Shown one piece after another: positions 24,036 through 33,828 of a DNA stretch of 64,000 bases; positions within the stretch are counted from its first letter, which is position 1, and each line of letters begins with the position of its first letter. Origin of the DNA: SHZI01 sp964384525 (GTDB taxonomy: Bacteria; Pseudomonadota; Gammaproteobacteria; Steroidobacterales; GCA-2729495); contig CAYLKO010000007.1 of NCBI GenBank assembly GCA_964384525.1, positions 1 through 64,000 on the forward strand, read 5' to 3'. The position numbers and the translations under genes were made by a program. The notes below the pieces were generated by a model that had not been told where the DNA came from, ran no database searches, and saw only the letters and a program-made list of their open reading frames with translations.

Positions 24036-26649
24036 TGACCAGTTTTCCCGGCACGATGATCACTTTGCGGACCGCCTGCCCGCCGACAAAGCGCTGCACG
24101 TTGCCGTCTGCCAGGGCCGTTGCCTGAATTTCGGCGTCGGTCGCATCGGCCGGCACCACGACGCGCCCCCGCACCTTGCCGTTGACCTGCACCACGATCT
24201 CCCGGGTGGCCGCCACCAGCGCTGACGGATCCGGATCAGGCCAGGGCTGATCGATGATCGCACCGGCATGGCCGAGTACATTCCAGAGATGATGGCAGAT
24301 GTGCGGAACGATCGGCGACAGCATCAGCACCATCAGCTCCAGCGCCTCCTGCATCACCGCCCGGTCGGCTGGCGTCACCGCCTCCATCCGGTTCAGGGCA
24401 TTGAGCAGTTCCATGATCGCGGCGATCGCGGTGTTGAAGGTTCGGCGGCGGCCGATGTCATCCGACACCTTGACGAGCGTCTGATGCACCTGCCGACGCA
24501 GCGCGACGCCGGCTGGCGTGAGCGCGCCCGGGTCGATCCGGGGCGCCGGACCGCCGGCCACATGCACATGCACGGCCTTCCACACGCGCTTCAGGAATCG
24601 GGAAGCCCCCTGCACTCCTTCGTCCGACCACTCCAGCGTCTGCTCCGGTGGTGCGGTGAACATGGTGAACAGGCGGGCGGTGTCCGCGCCGTGTGAATCC
24701 ACCAGGATCTGGGGATCGACGCCATTGTTGCGCGACTTGGACATGGTGCCGATGCCACCGGACTCGACGGTGCTGCCATCGGCCACCAGCACGGCGGTGG
24801 TGTGGCCGGCGGCATCCGTCCGTTCCTCGACCTCGGTCGGATTGAAATAACTGATGCGACCGGTTTCCGTCTTGCGGAAATAGATGTTGTTCAGGACCAT
24901 GCCCTGGGTGAGCAGGCGCGTGAAGGGCTCGTCGACCTTGATCAGGTCGAGGTCACGCATGACGCGGGTCCAGAACCGCGAATACAAAAGATGCAGGATC
25001 GCATGCTCGATCCCGCCGATGTACTGATCAACCGGCAGCCAGTACCCCACCCGGTCATCCACCATGGCAGTCGTGCTGTCGGCACAGGCATAGCGCAGGA
25101 AGTACCACGAGGAATCCACGAAGGTGTCCATGGTGTCGGTCTCGCGCCGGGCCGGACCATCGCACACGGGACATCGGCAGTTCAGGAAGTCCGGCCGGTG
25201 GCGCAGCGGATTGCCGCTGCCATCCGGCACGCAGTCCTCCGGCAGCACCACCGGCAGATCCGCATCCGGCACCGGCACCGCGCCACACTGGGCGCAGTGA
25301 ATGATCGGGATGGGCGTTCCCCAGTAACGCTGGCGGGAAATGCCCCAGTCCCGCAACCGGAACTGCACGCGCTTCGACCCGCATCCTTTGGCCGCCAATG
25401 CCGACGCGATCGCCTCCACGGCCGCGGCAAATTCGAGCCCGTTGAATGCTCCTGAATTGACGGTGACACCGTGGGCAGCCCGTGCCTCGTGCCAGACCGT
25501 GGCGGCAGCATCGATCCCGCCCGGGGCAGCAATGACCTGGCGCACGGGCAGGCCGTACTTCGCCGCAAATTCGAAATCGCGCTCGTCATGCGCCGGCACC
25601 GCCATCACGGCACCTTCGCCGTAACTCATCAGCACGTAGCTCGCGACCCATACCGGGAGACGCTCGCCGGTGAGCGGATGGATGACATGGAGACCGGTCG
25701 GCATGCCACGCTTCTCGGCGGTGGCGAGGTCCGCCTCCATGACGCTGCCGTGCTTGCACTCGGCCACGAATGCCGCCAGCTCCGCGTTGTCGGCGGCAGC
25801 CGCGGTGGCCAGGGGATGCTCGGCCGCCACGGCGCAATAGGTGGCGCCCATCAGCGTGTCGGCGCGGGTGGTGAAGACTTTCAGCGCGCCATCGTGACCA
25901 ACCGCGCGGAGGGTGTCCGGGTCATAGGGGAAGGCGATTTCCACGCCTTCGCTGCGACCGATCCAGTTGGCCTGCATCAGGCGCACCCGTTCCGGCCAGT
26001 CGGCCAGGCCATCGAGCGCCTTCAGCAACTCGTCGGCATAGGCGGTGATGCGCATGTAGTACATGGGAATTTCGCGCTTCTCGATGACCGCACCCGTGCG
26101 CCAGCCACGGCCGTCGATCACCTGTTCGTTGGCGAGCACGGTCTGGTCCACCGGATCCCAGTTCACAGTGCCGGTCTTCTGGTACACGAGCCCTTTTTCG
26201 AGCAGCCGCAGAAACAGCCACTGGTTCCACCGGTAATATTCCGGCTGGCAGGTCGCCAGCTCGCGACTCCAGTCGATGGCAAAACCCAGGGACTGCAACT
26301 GGCGGCGCATGTAGCTGATGTTGTCCCAGGTCCACGCAGCCGGCGCGACGCCCTTCGCCATCGCGGCGTTCTCGGCCGGCAGGCCGAAGGCATCCCAGCC
26401 CATCGGTTGCAGCACATTCCGGCCCAGCATGCGCTGGTGACGCGAGATCACATCGCCGATGGTGTAGTTCCGCACGTGGCCCATGTGCAGACGCCCGCTG
26501 GGATAGGGGAACATCGACAGGCAATAGAATTTTTCCCGTCGGGGATCCTCGACCGCCCGAAAACTCTGGTGCTCCGACCACCAGCGCCGGGCCGTCTCTT
26601 CCACGGCCTGGGGATCGTACTCGGGGAAACTGTGGATTGGCTCACTCAC
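24022..26649 (-). CDS. leuS: Leucine--tRNA ligase
   Basis: Class Ia synthetase for tRNA-Leu. 875 residues (E. coli 860). HMGHVRN at 55-61 is the HIGH motif; the editing (CP1) domain spans roughly 225-420 and contains GVAIT-type residues and MAVPAHDERD; VDSSWYFLRY and the second signature in the form MSKSRNNG follow; the anticodon-binding and C-terminal domains end with VQVNGKVRGR and GKLVNVVV. The next gene, lptE, overlaps its 3' end. Confidence 0.97.
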   Translation of the reverse strand: MSEPIHSFPEYDPQAVEETARRWWSEHQSFRAVEDPRREKFYCLSMFPYPSGRLHMGHVRNYTIGDVISRHQRMLGRNVLQPMGWDAFGLPAENAAMAKGVAPAAWTWDNISYMRRQLQSLGFAIDWSRELATCQPEYYRWNQWLFLRLLEKGLVYQKTGTVNWDPVDQTVLANEQVIDGRGWRTGAVIEKREIPMYYMRITAYADELLKALDGLADWPERVRLMQANWIGRSEGVEIAFPYDPDTLRAVGHDGALKVFTTRADTLMGATYCAVAAEHPLATAAAADNAELAAFVAECKHGSVMEADLATAEKRGMPTGLHVIHPLTGERLPVWVASYVLMSYGEGAVMAVPAHDERDFEFAAKYGLPVRQVIAAPGGIDAAATVWHEARAAHGVTVNSGAFNGLEFAAAVEAIASALAAKGCGSKRVQFRLRDWGISRQRYWGTPIPIIHCAQCGAVPVPDADLPVVLPEDCVPDGSGNPLRHRPDFLNCRCPVCDGPARRETDTMDTFVDSSWYFLRYACADSTTAMVDDRVGYWLPVDQYIGGIEHAILHLLYSRFWTRVMRDLDLIKVDEPFTRLLTQGMVLNNIYFRKTETGRISYFNPTEVEERTDAAGHTTAVLVADGSTVESGGIGTMSKSRNNGVDPQILVDSHGADTARLFTMFTAPPEQTLEWSDEGVQGASRFLKRVWKAVHVHVAGGPAPRIDPGALTPAGVALRRQVHQTLVKVSDDIGRRRTFNTAIAAIMELLNALNRMEAVTPADRAVMQEALELMVLMLSPIVPHICHHLWNVLGHAGAIIDQPWPDPDPSALVAATREIVVQVNGKVRGRVVVPADATDAEIQATALADGNVQRFVGGQAVRKVIIVPGKLVNVVV

Positions 26650-26714
26650 GATTCAAGGTGGCTGCTGTGGCGGCAATTGGGGCCGCAAGGATACAACGCC
26701 CGCGGCAGGCGGGC

Positions 26715-28220
26715 TCAGTCCGGCCTCCAGCGCAGCAGATGCCGGACCGGCGCCGAGGCCATCAACAGCAGCAGGGCACTGGCTACCAGCACCGGCCAGT
26801 TGCCGAAGCGCACCCACGGCGTCGCGCCACGACGGGGCTGGACACTGGCCGTGACCACGACGGGCTCGAACTGCGGTCCACGCGCCACGACCGCGCCGGC
26901 GGGATCGATCACGGCCGTGATGCCGGTATTCGTACTGCGCAACATGTAGCGGCCGGACTCCAGGGCACGGAAGCGGGCCATCTGCAGATGTTGATGAGGC
27001 GCGATGGAATCGCCGAACCAGCCGTCATTGCTGACATTGATCAGCAGCCCGGCCTTGGGCAGAAAATCCCGCAGCTCCTCGCCGAAGGCGTCTTCGTAGC
27101 AGATGCTCGGGGCCAGGGCGACCCCTTTTGCCAGCAGTGGCCGCTGGCCTTCGAGCCCGGGCGTGATGTCCGTGTAGGGCAGGTTCATCAGCCGCAATAT
27201 GTTGCGCAGGAATTGCGGCACCGGAAAGTACTCGCCGAAGGGCACCAGATGCCGCTTGTTGTACACCCGCGAGTTGTCGCCCAGCGTGATCAGGGAGTTG
27301 CGGAATTCGCCCGTGCCGAAGTCGTAGGTGAGGATGCCCAGTATCAATTCCTGCTGCCGCGCCTTCACCAGCTCGCGCAGCTCGTGCAGATAATCCGTTT
27401 CTTCGTGGGCCAGGGCCGGAATGGCGGCTTCGGGCCAGATGACGAGATCGGCATCTGCTACCTTCAGGGTCAGGTCGAGAAACAATGCTTTGCTCTTCTC
27501 GAGTTCCTCGGGCAGCCACTTCCGGTCCTGCGCAATGCCACCCTGCACGAGCGCAACTGTCATGGGTGGCCCCACGGGCACCGTCCAGTCCCGCCCGGTC
27601 AACAGCAGGGTGAGCAGGGCCAGGCCCAGCAGCACGACTGCCGCCCGGATCCGGGCGGCGCGCTGGCCTGCCACGAGCAGGGCCAGTGCCCCGGCCATCA
27701 CGGCCAGCACGAGCGTCACGCCATGGACGCCGGCCACGGGAGCCCACGCCGCCAGCGGTCCATCGATTTGCCCATAGCCCAGGCTCAACCACGGGAAGCC
27801 ACTCAAGAACCAGCCGCGCAGCCACTCGATGACCACCCACAGGGCCGGCAGCACGGCCAGCAGCTGCCACGCCGGTTCCACCCGCGCGAGCAGTGCCGTC
27901 AGCAAACCCCAGAGGGCGATGTAGACGGCCATCAGCAGGGTCAGCAATCCGCACAGGGCAATGGCGATCGGAGGCGCCACGCCACCCACGTCATGAATGC
28001 TGAAATACAACCAGTAGGTGCCGGCCGCAAAGGCACCCACGCCAAACCAGAAACCGCGCAGCACGCGCTGCCTCATCGGCGACGACTGCACCAGCAGGAA
28101 CAACACCGTCAACAGGATCGGCGCCAGCCACCACAGGCCATAAGGGGCAAAACTCAGGGGCAGGGCCGCGCCGGCGGCGGCGGCAATCAGCCGGCCCCGG
28201 GCTGCCACCAGATGATCCAA
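26715..28220 (-). CDS. lnt: Apolipoprotein N-acyltransferase
   Basis: Adds the third acyl chain to the N-terminal cysteine of lipoproteins; inner-membrane protein with a periplasmic nitrilase domain. 501 residues. About six N-terminal membrane helices, then the nitrilase domain with catalytic Glu in VIWPEAAIPA, Lys in YNKRHLVPFGEYFP and Cys in PSICYEDAFGEEL, and a last helix at the C-terminus. It lies between corC and leuS; the corC-lnt pairing is conserved across gammaproteobacteria. Confidence 0.96.
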   Translation of the reverse strand: MDHLVAARGRLIAAAAGAALPLSFAPYGLWWLAPILLTVLFLLVQSSPMRQRVLRGFWFGVGAFAAGTYWLYFSIHDVGGVAPPIAIALCGLLTLLMAVYIALWGLLTALLARVEPAWQLLAVLPALWVVIEWLRGWFLSGFPWLSLGYGQIDGPLAAWAPVAGVHGVTLVLAVMAGALALLVAGQRAARIRAAVVLLGLALLTLLLTGRDWTVPVGPPMTVALVQGGIAQDRKWLPEELEKSKALFLDLTLKVADADLVIWPEAAIPALAHEETDYLHELRELVKARQQELILGILTYDFGTGEFRNSLITLGDNSRVYNKRHLVPFGEYFPVPQFLRNILRLMNLPYTDITPGLEGQRPLLAKGVALAPSICYEDAFGEELRDFLPKAGLLINVSNDGWFGDSIAPHQHLQMARFRALESGRYMLRSTNTGITAVIDPAGAVVARGPQFEPVVVTASVQPRRGATPWVRFGNWPVLVASALLLLMASAPVRHLLRWRPD

Positions 28221-28264
28221 CAGGCTGCTTTTGCGGCCTGAAGCGGGCGCTTCCGCTGCCGTGT

Positions 28265-29134
28265 TCAGGCGAGCGCCATGTCGCCGTCCGCGGCTATCGG
28301 CGATCCACGGGTGACTTCAACGCTGTGGACCCGGCGACGATCGGCCTGCAGCACCCGGAAACGGAATTCACCGAACTGCAGTGCTTCCCCCTTGCGCGGC
28401 AGATGGCCCAGCTCATACATCACCAGCCCGCCCACCGTGTCGTAGTTCTCGTCATCGAAACTGACCTGGAAAAACTCGTTGAATTCGTCGATGCGCGTCA
28501 GGGCCCGCACATGGAAGCGGCCGGGATCCTGCTGCTGGATCGGCACGGCCTCCGCCGCATCATGTTCGTCATCGATCTCGCCAACGATCTCCTCCAGCAC
28601 GTCCTCGATCGTGAGCAGTCCGGTGATGCCGCCGTATTCGTCAACCACGATCGCGATGTGATTGTGGCTGCCACGGAATTCCTTGAGCAGTGTATTCAGA
28701 CGTTTGCTTTCCGGAATGAAAATGGCCGGCCGGATGAAGCGGGAAATGTCGAAAGGCTGCCCGGGGGTCTCCACGAAGTGGCGCAGTACGTCCTTGGCCA
28801 GCAGGATCCCCACCACTTCCTCGCGGTCCTGGCCAATGACCGGGAAACGGGAATGGCCGCTTTCAACAACGGCCTTCAGCACGACTTCCTGCGGGGCATG
28901 ACGGTCGAGAACCGCCATCTGCGAGCGCGGCACCATCACGTCGCGCACCTGGGTTTCAGACACCGCCAGCACCCCCTCGAGCATGGCGAGCTCGTCGGCG
29001 TCCAGAAGCGTGCGGGCATATGACTCGCGGAGCCAATCGTGCAGATCTTCGCGGGTGGCGGCATCGCCCTTCAAAACCCGCCGCAGGCGGCCGTACCAGG
29101 TACCTCCGGGAGGGTCGTCGGAATCGTCGGTCAT
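28265..29134 (-). CDS. corC: HlyC/CorC family CBS-pair protein (magnesium and cobalt efflux)
   Basis: 289 residues. Two CBS domains occupy about 70-190: the first begins VRDVMVPRSQMAVLDRHAP, the second carries RPAIFIPESKRLNTLLKEFR and VDEYGGITGLLTIEDVLEEIVGEIDDEHD. A CorC_HlyC transporter-associated domain covers the C-terminus (YDTVGGLVMYELGHLPRKGE). There is no N-terminal DUF21 membrane domain, as in the YbeX branch, which works beside CorA in magnesium and cobalt resistance or in ribosome-linked functions with YbeY. corA itself lies 9 kb away on the other strand. Confidence 0.93.
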   Translation of the reverse strand: MTDDSDDPPGGTWYGRLRRVLKGDAATREDLHDWLRESYARTLLDADELAMLEGVLAVSETQVRDVMVPRSQMAVLDRHAPQEVVLKAVVESGHSRFPVIGQDREEVVGILLAKDVLRHFVETPGQPFDISRFIRPAIFIPESKRLNTLLKEFRGSHNHIAIVVDEYGGITGLLTIEDVLEEIVGEIDDEHDAAEAVPIQQQDPGRFHVRALTRIDEFNEFFQVSFDDENYDTVGGLVMYELGHLPRKGEALQFGEFRFRVLQADRRRVHSVEVTRGSPIAADGDMALA

Positions 29135-29165
29135 GGCCGCATTCTAGCTGGTTCCGGCGACTGGC

Positions 29166-29690
29166 TCAGCGGGACTTCCCGTTGCTGACATAAGGGTCCG
29201 CAATATCGAACCCGGCCAGAATGCGGGTTTCCAGGCTTTCCATGCGCTCCGCATCAGCCTCGGCCTCGTGGGTGTAACCCAGCAGATGCAGCGTGCCATG
29301 GACGACGAGATGGGCCAGATGGCTGGCAGGATCCTTCTGCTGCTCCAGCGCTTCCCCGATAACCACCGGCACGCAGATCACCAGATCCCCATACTCCACC
29401 GGGGCGGGACCGCCAGTCATCGGAGGCCCCGGAAAAGCCAGCACATTCGTCGGTCCCGCTTTGTGCCGCCACTGGGTGTTCAGGGCCGTACCTTCCTCGA
29501 GATCCACCAGCCGGATCGTCATGGCGCCGGGTTCCGGCGCCTGGCGTTCCGGCGGCTGCACCACCCTGCATGCGGCCGCCACCCAGCGCTGAAATTCCTC
29601 GTCGGCGGGCAACCACGCCACCGGCGCGATGCGCTGGACATCCACTGCGATGGGAAAGCCCGCGATGGGCGGTACCTTAGCGGCCGGCAT
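29166..29690 (-). CDS. ybeY: Endoribonuclease YbeY (rRNA maturation factor)
   Basis: Zinc-dependent single-strand RNase needed for 16S rRNA 3'-end maturation and ribosome quality control. 174 residues from the ATG at 29690. The metal motif HGTLHLLGYTHE places the histidines at 131, 135 and 141. NVLAFPGP and the GDLVICVPVV block fit the family; here the usual LSFP is LAFP and the aspartate before the last histidine is threonine. The start overlaps the end of phoH by 14 bases, implying coupled translation. Confidence 0.95.
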   Translation of the reverse strand: MPAAKVPPIAGFPIAVDVQRIAPVAWLPADEEFQRWVAAACRVVQPPERQAPEPGAMTIRLVDLEEGTALNTQWRHKAGPTNVLAFPGPPMTGGPAPVEYGDLVICVPVVIGEALEQQKDPASHLAHLVVHGTLHLLGYTHEAEADAERMESLETRILAGFDIADPYVSNGKSR

Positions 29691-30696
29691 CGGATCCCGG
29701 AACGGTCGACTCGAAACGCTGGTAGGCCTCGACGATGCGCTGGACCAGCACATGGCGGACGACGTCGCCGGCCGTGAAATGCGTAAAGCTGACTCCTTCG
29801 ACGCCGGCCAGCACCTGCATTGCATGCCTGAGACCGGAAGTCTGGTGCTTCGGCAGGTCTATCTGGGTGATGTCACCGGTGACCACGGCCCGCGAGCCGA
29901 AGCCCAGGCGTGTTAGAAACATTTTCATCTGTTCGATCGAGGTGTTCTGTGCCTCATCGAGGATCACGAAACTCTCGTTGAGAGAGCGGCCCCGCATGAA
30001 CGCCAGCGGCGCCACCTCGATGATGTTGCGTTCGATCAGCCGGGCAACGCGTTCGAATCCCAGCATCTCGTAGAGCGCGTCGTACATCGGCCGCAGATAG
30101 GGATCAACCTTCTGCGACATGTCGCCGGGCAGGAACCCCAGCCGCTCGCCCGCCTCGACTGCCGGACGGACGAGCACGATGCGATGCACGCGCTCCTCTT
30201 CCTGTGCCGCCACGGCGCTGGCCACGGCCAGATAGGTCTTGCCGGTGCCGGCCGGACCGATGCCGAAACACAGATCATGGGAGCGGACGGCCTCGATGTA
30301 GCGACGCTGGTTGGTGCCACGCGGCCGCACATGCAGGTGCTTGGCCTTCAGGACGCCCCCGCCGTTGTCCGCACTCCCGGCCGCACCTTCGACCGCATCC
30401 GGCAGCTGTTCCATCAGTGACTCCTGCAGGGCAAGGTGTACCCGTTGGCGGTCCACGGCCTCGCGGCCGGCAATGACATAAAGATCCCGCAGCACCCGGG
30501 CCGCAGCCCGCACGCCCGGCGGTGATCCACCCACACGAAACTGATTGCCCCGATGACTGATCCGGATGCGCAGGCGCTGCTCGATCTGCCGCAGATTGTC
30601 GTCGAACTGGCCGACGAGATTCGCCAGCTGCTGGTTGTCCGGAGGTTCCAGCACGAGATCCTGTTGTTCGGTGCGCGATTCGTCGACGGCATCCAT
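29677..30696 (-). CDS. ybeZ: PhoH-like ATPase (YbeZ)
   Basis: P-loop ATPase of the PhoH family, a likely RNA helicase partner of YbeY. 339 residues from the ATG at 30696, which lines up with the E. coli start (LEPPDNQQL against LEPADNARL). A KH-like N-terminal region is followed by GPAGTGKTYLAVA (Walker A), VRPAVEAGERLGFLPGD, the Walker B FVILDEAQNTS and VTGDITQIDLP. The frame extends upstream to a TTG overlapping the miaB stop, which is a possible alternative start. Gene order miaB-ybeZ-ybeY-corC-lnt is the conserved one. Confidence 0.96.
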   Translation of the reverse strand: MDAVDESRTEQQDLVLEPPDNQQLANLVGQFDDNLRQIEQRLRIRISHRGNQFRVGGSPPGVRAAARVLRDLYVIAGREAVDRQRVHLALQESLMEQLPDAVEGAAGSADNGGGVLKAKHLHVRPRGTNQRRYIEAVRSHDLCFGIGPAGTGKTYLAVASAVAAQEEERVHRIVLVRPAVEAGERLGFLPGDMSQKVDPYLRPMYDALYEMLGFERVARLIERNIIEVAPLAFMRGRSLNESFVILDEAQNTSIEQMKMFLTRLGFGSRAVVTGDITQIDLPKHQTSGLRHAMQVLAGVEGVSFTHFTAGDVVRHVLVQRIVEAYQRFESTVPGSDAGR

Positions 30697-30713
30697 GAAT
30701 TGCGCCACGGGGC

Positions 30714-32054
30714 TCAAGCGGCAGCGCTGCGCTTCACGAGGCGGCCCCGCAGGGAATTGGGCAGCGCTTCGGTGATCTCGATATCGACAAACTGCCCGAT
30801 CAGCCGGCCATCGCCATCGAAGTTGACCCAGCGATTGTTGCTGGTCTTGCCGGCCAGCATCGCCGGATCCTTGCGGGAGTGCCGCTCAACCAGAATCCGC
30901 TGCACGGAGCCGACCATGGCGGCGCTGATTTCCCTGGAGCGCACGTTGATGCGGTCCTGCAGGATTGCCAGACGGGCCAGCTTCTCGGCTTCCGGCACCG
31001 GATCCGGCAGCGTGGCGGCAGGGGTCCCCGGCCGCGCGCTGTACACGAAACTGAAGGACTGATCGAAGCCCACATCCGCGATCAACGCGAGCGTTGCCGC
31101 AAAGTCGGCTTCGGTCTCGCCCGGAAAGCCCACGATGAAGTCCGTGGATATGCTGACGTCCGGACGGACCGCACGCAGGTGGCGGATCTTCTGCCGGAAC
31201 TCGAGGGCCGTATAGCCGCGCTTCATCAGGGAGAGGATACGATCGGAGCCGCTCTGGACCGGCAGATGCAGGTGATCGGCCAGCTTGGGCTGGGTGGCAT
31301 AGGCTTCGATGAGCCGCTCGCCAAACTCCCGCGGATGGGAGGTGGTGAAGCGGATCCGTTCAATGCCATCCAGGCGCGCCACTTCTGCAATCAGGGTGGC
31401 CAGGTCGGCCGTGCTGCCGTCGGATGACTCATCGCGATAACCGTTGACGTTCTGCCCCAGCAGGGTGATCTCGCGTACACCCTGGCCGGCCAGATGGTGG
31501 ATTTCCGCCAGGACGCCGGCGAGCGGCCGGCTGACTTCCTCACCGCGCGTAAAGGGCACGACACAGAAACTGCAGTACTTGCTGCAACCTTCCATCACCG
31601 AAATGAAGGCTGTCGCCCGGTCGACGCGGGGCGCCGGCAGATTGTCGAACTTCTCGATTTCCGGAAAGCTGATGTCCACCACAGGCTGGCCCCGAGCCCG
31701 GACTTCGTCGATGAAATCCGGCAAACGATGCAGGGTCTGCGGGCCAAACACGACATCGACGAACGGGGCGCGCTTCAGAAGGTCTTCACCTTCCTGGCTG
31801 GCCACGCAGCCACCCACACCGATCACCAGCTCCGGCCGCTCGAGCTTCAGCTCCCGCATCCGGCCCAGCCAGGAAAACACCTTTTCCTGGGCCTTGTCGC
31901 GCACCGAACAGGTATTGAGCAGCAACACATCGGCCACGGCCGGGTCATCGGTGGGCAAAAGACCATGGCGGACCCGGAGCACGTCCAGCATGCGGCTGGA
32001 GTCGTACTCGTTCATCTGGCACCCGAAGGTCTTTATGTAGACGTGTCCTGGCAT
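30714..32054 (-). CDS. miaB: tRNA-2-methylthio-N6-dimethylallyladenosine synthase
   Basis: Radical-SAM methylthiotransferase acting on i6A37 of tRNAs that read UNN codons. About 446 residues from the ATG at 32054; a GTG nine bases upstream is also possible. The N-terminal UPF0004 domain has its auxiliary-cluster cysteines in TFGCQMN, LNTCSVR and GVGGCVA; the radical-SAM motif is CSKYCSFC; a TRAM domain ends the protein. sat-cysC lies 12 bases upstream. Confidence 0.97.
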   Translation of the reverse strand: MPGHVYIKTFGCQMNEYDSSRMLDVLRVRHGLLPTDDPAVADVLLLNTCSVRDKAQEKVFSWLGRMRELKLERPELVIGVGGCVASQEGEDLLKRAPFVDVVFGPQTLHRLPDFIDEVRARGQPVVDISFPEIEKFDNLPAPRVDRATAFISVMEGCSKYCSFCVVPFTRGEEVSRPLAGVLAEIHHLAGQGVREITLLGQNVNGYRDESSDGSTADLATLIAEVARLDGIERIRFTTSHPREFGERLIEAYATQPKLADHLHLPVQSGSDRILSLMKRGYTALEFRQKIRHLRAVRPDVSISTDFIVGFPGETEADFAATLALIADVGFDQSFSFVYSARPGTPAATLPDPVPEAEKLARLAILQDRINVRSREISAAMVGSVQRILVERHSRKDPAMLAGKTSNNRWVNFDGDGRLIGQFVDIEITEALPNSLRGRLVKRSAAA

Positions 32055-32066
32055 CCTGCGCACAGC

Positions 32067-33779
32067 CTACTTGATGAAGCCGAGGCTTTCGAGCTTGACC
32101 AGAATCCGGTGAGCCACCAGATCCGGCGTGAGATTTTGCGTATCAATGGCCAGTTCCGGATTTTCAGGCTCTTCATAAGGGTCTGAAATACCGGTGAATT
32201 CCTTGATTATCCCAGCCCTGGCCTTCGCATACAGCCCTTTGCGATCGCGCGCCTCGCAGACCGCGAGCGGCGTCGACAGGTAAACCTCGATGAAGCCACC
32301 CAAAGGCTCGATGGTCTGCCGGACCCGACGACGGGTGCCGGCGTAGGGCGCGATGGGCGCGCAGATCGCCACGCCGCCGTTTTTCGTGATCTCGGACGCA
32401 ACGTAGCCGATGCGCAGGATGTTGAGGTCGCGATGCTCCCGCGAAAATCCCAGCTCGCTCGACAGGTTCTTGCGGACCAGATCCCCATCCAGCAGGGTGA
32501 CGTGACGCCCGCCGTTTTCCAGCAACCTGGCCATCAAGGCCCGCGCCACGGCCGATTTCCCGGCGCCGGACAGGCCGGTGAAGAACACCGTGAAGCCCTG
32601 CTCGTGACGCGCCGGGTGGGTGCGCCTGAGTTCGGCAACCACCTTGGGAAAGGAAAACCACTCGGGGATTTCCAGCCCCTCCTGCAACCGCCGGCGGACT
32701 TCCGTGCCGGAGATGCTCAGGACCTTCTCGTTCGGTTTGGCCTCCTCGGCGGTGACGTACTGGGCACGCTCCTCCACAAACACCATTTCACGGAATGGCA
32801 CCATGCTGATATCGAGCTCCCCGGCGAAGTCGCGCATCAGCTCCTGCGCCTCGTAGGGGCCGTAGAAGGGTTCACCTTTGGAGTTCTTGCCGGGTCCGGC
32901 GTGATCGCGGCCGACGATGAAGTGCGTGCATCCATAATTCTTGCGGATGATGGCGTGCCAGATGGCCTCGCGCGGGCCGGCCATGCGCATGGCCAGATTC
33001 AGGAGCGACAGCGTCGTGGGCTGCTCGGGATACTGCTCCAGATCGTGTTCATAGCACCGCACCCTGGTGTAGTGGTCCACATCACCGGGTTTGGTCAGGC
33101 CGACCACCGGTTGAATGAGGAGATTGGCCTCGACTTCGCGGGCCGCCCGGAACGTCAGCTCCTGATGGGCGCGATGCAGGGGGTTGCGGGTCTGGAAGGC
33201 CACGATCTTGCGCCAGCCGAGCTTGCGGAAGTGCGCCCGCAGCTCGGCCGGTGAATGGCGCAACCCCTGGAAATCATGGTGGGTGGGTGCTTCAACGCCC
33301 CGCACCGCCCCCCCGATGTAGACGGGCCCGGCGGTATTGTGCAGATAGTCCACGGCGGGATGCTTCTGGTCATCCTCGCCAAAGACTTCCCGGGCCTCCA
33401 GCGACTTGTCGGGCGTCCAGATATCGCTGATCGCCAGGGTGGCGATCAGCACGCCTTCCTGGTCACGCAGCGCGATGCTCTCGCCGACTTTCACGCTGTT
33501 GGCAAAGGCCTGGCTCACATCCAGGGTGATCGGCATCGGCCATAGGATCCCGGAGGACAACCGCATGTGGCGCACGACGCTGTCGTAGTCGGCCTTGCCG
33601 AGGAAGCCTGTGAGCGGTGAAAACGCGCCATTCAGGATGAGGTCGAGATCGCAGAGTTGCCGATCGCTGAGATCCCAGGACTTGAAATCCCTGGCCTTGC
33701 GTTTTTCACTCGTGGCGGCGGCTGCATCCAGATACAGCTCCTTCAGCTCGCCGCCATGTGGTGTCTTGAATGCGCCCAT
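32067..33779 (-). CDS. Bifunctional ATP sulfurylase - APS kinase (Sat-CysC fusion)
   Basis: Makes APS and then PAPS from sulfate in one polypeptide. 570 residues from the ATG at 33779; an in-frame GTG two codons upstream is also possible, and AGAGGA lies upstream of both. The N-terminal homo-oligomeric ATP-sulfurylase domain covers about 1-390 with QTRNPLHRAHQE at 196-207 and VGRDHAGPG at 289-297. The APS-kinase domain begins near 395 with the P-loop GLSGAGKS at 402-409, DGDLVRKNLSSELGFS and GTGISDPYEEP-type segments, all residues expected of an active kinase. This replaces the CysD-CysN heterodimer of E. coli. Order Sat then CysC matches Aquifex-like and fungal proteins. Where the PAPS goes cannot be seen here. 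Confidence 0.93.
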   Translation of the reverse strand: MGAFKTPHGGELKELYLDAAAATSEKRKARDFKSWDLSDRQLCDLDLILNGAFSPLTGFLGKADYDSVVRHMRLSSGILWPMPITLDVSQAFANSVKVGESIALRDQEGVLIATLAISDIWTPDKSLEAREVFGEDDQKHPAVDYLHNTAGPVYIGGAVRGVEAPTHHDFQGLRHSPAELRAHFRKLGWRKIVAFQTRNPLHRAHQELTFRAAREVEANLLIQPVVGLTKPGDVDHYTRVRCYEHDLEQYPEQPTTLSLLNLAMRMAGPREAIWHAIIRKNYGCTHFIVGRDHAGPGKNSKGEPFYGPYEAQELMRDFAGELDISMVPFREMVFVEERAQYVTAEEAKPNEKVLSISGTEVRRRLQEGLEIPEWFSFPKVVAELRRTHPARHEQGFTVFFTGLSGAGKSAVARALMARLLENGGRHVTLLDGDLVRKNLSSELGFSREHRDLNILRIGYVASEITKNGGVAICAPIAPYAGTRRRVRQTIEPLGGFIEVYLSTPLAVCEARDRKGLYAKARAGIIKEFTGISDPYEEPENPELAIDTQNLTPDLVAHRILVKLESLGFIK

Positions 33780-33828
33780 CGTCACTTATTCCTCTCGGTC
33801 AGGTTGTTATATCGGGTTTTGGTTCCGG

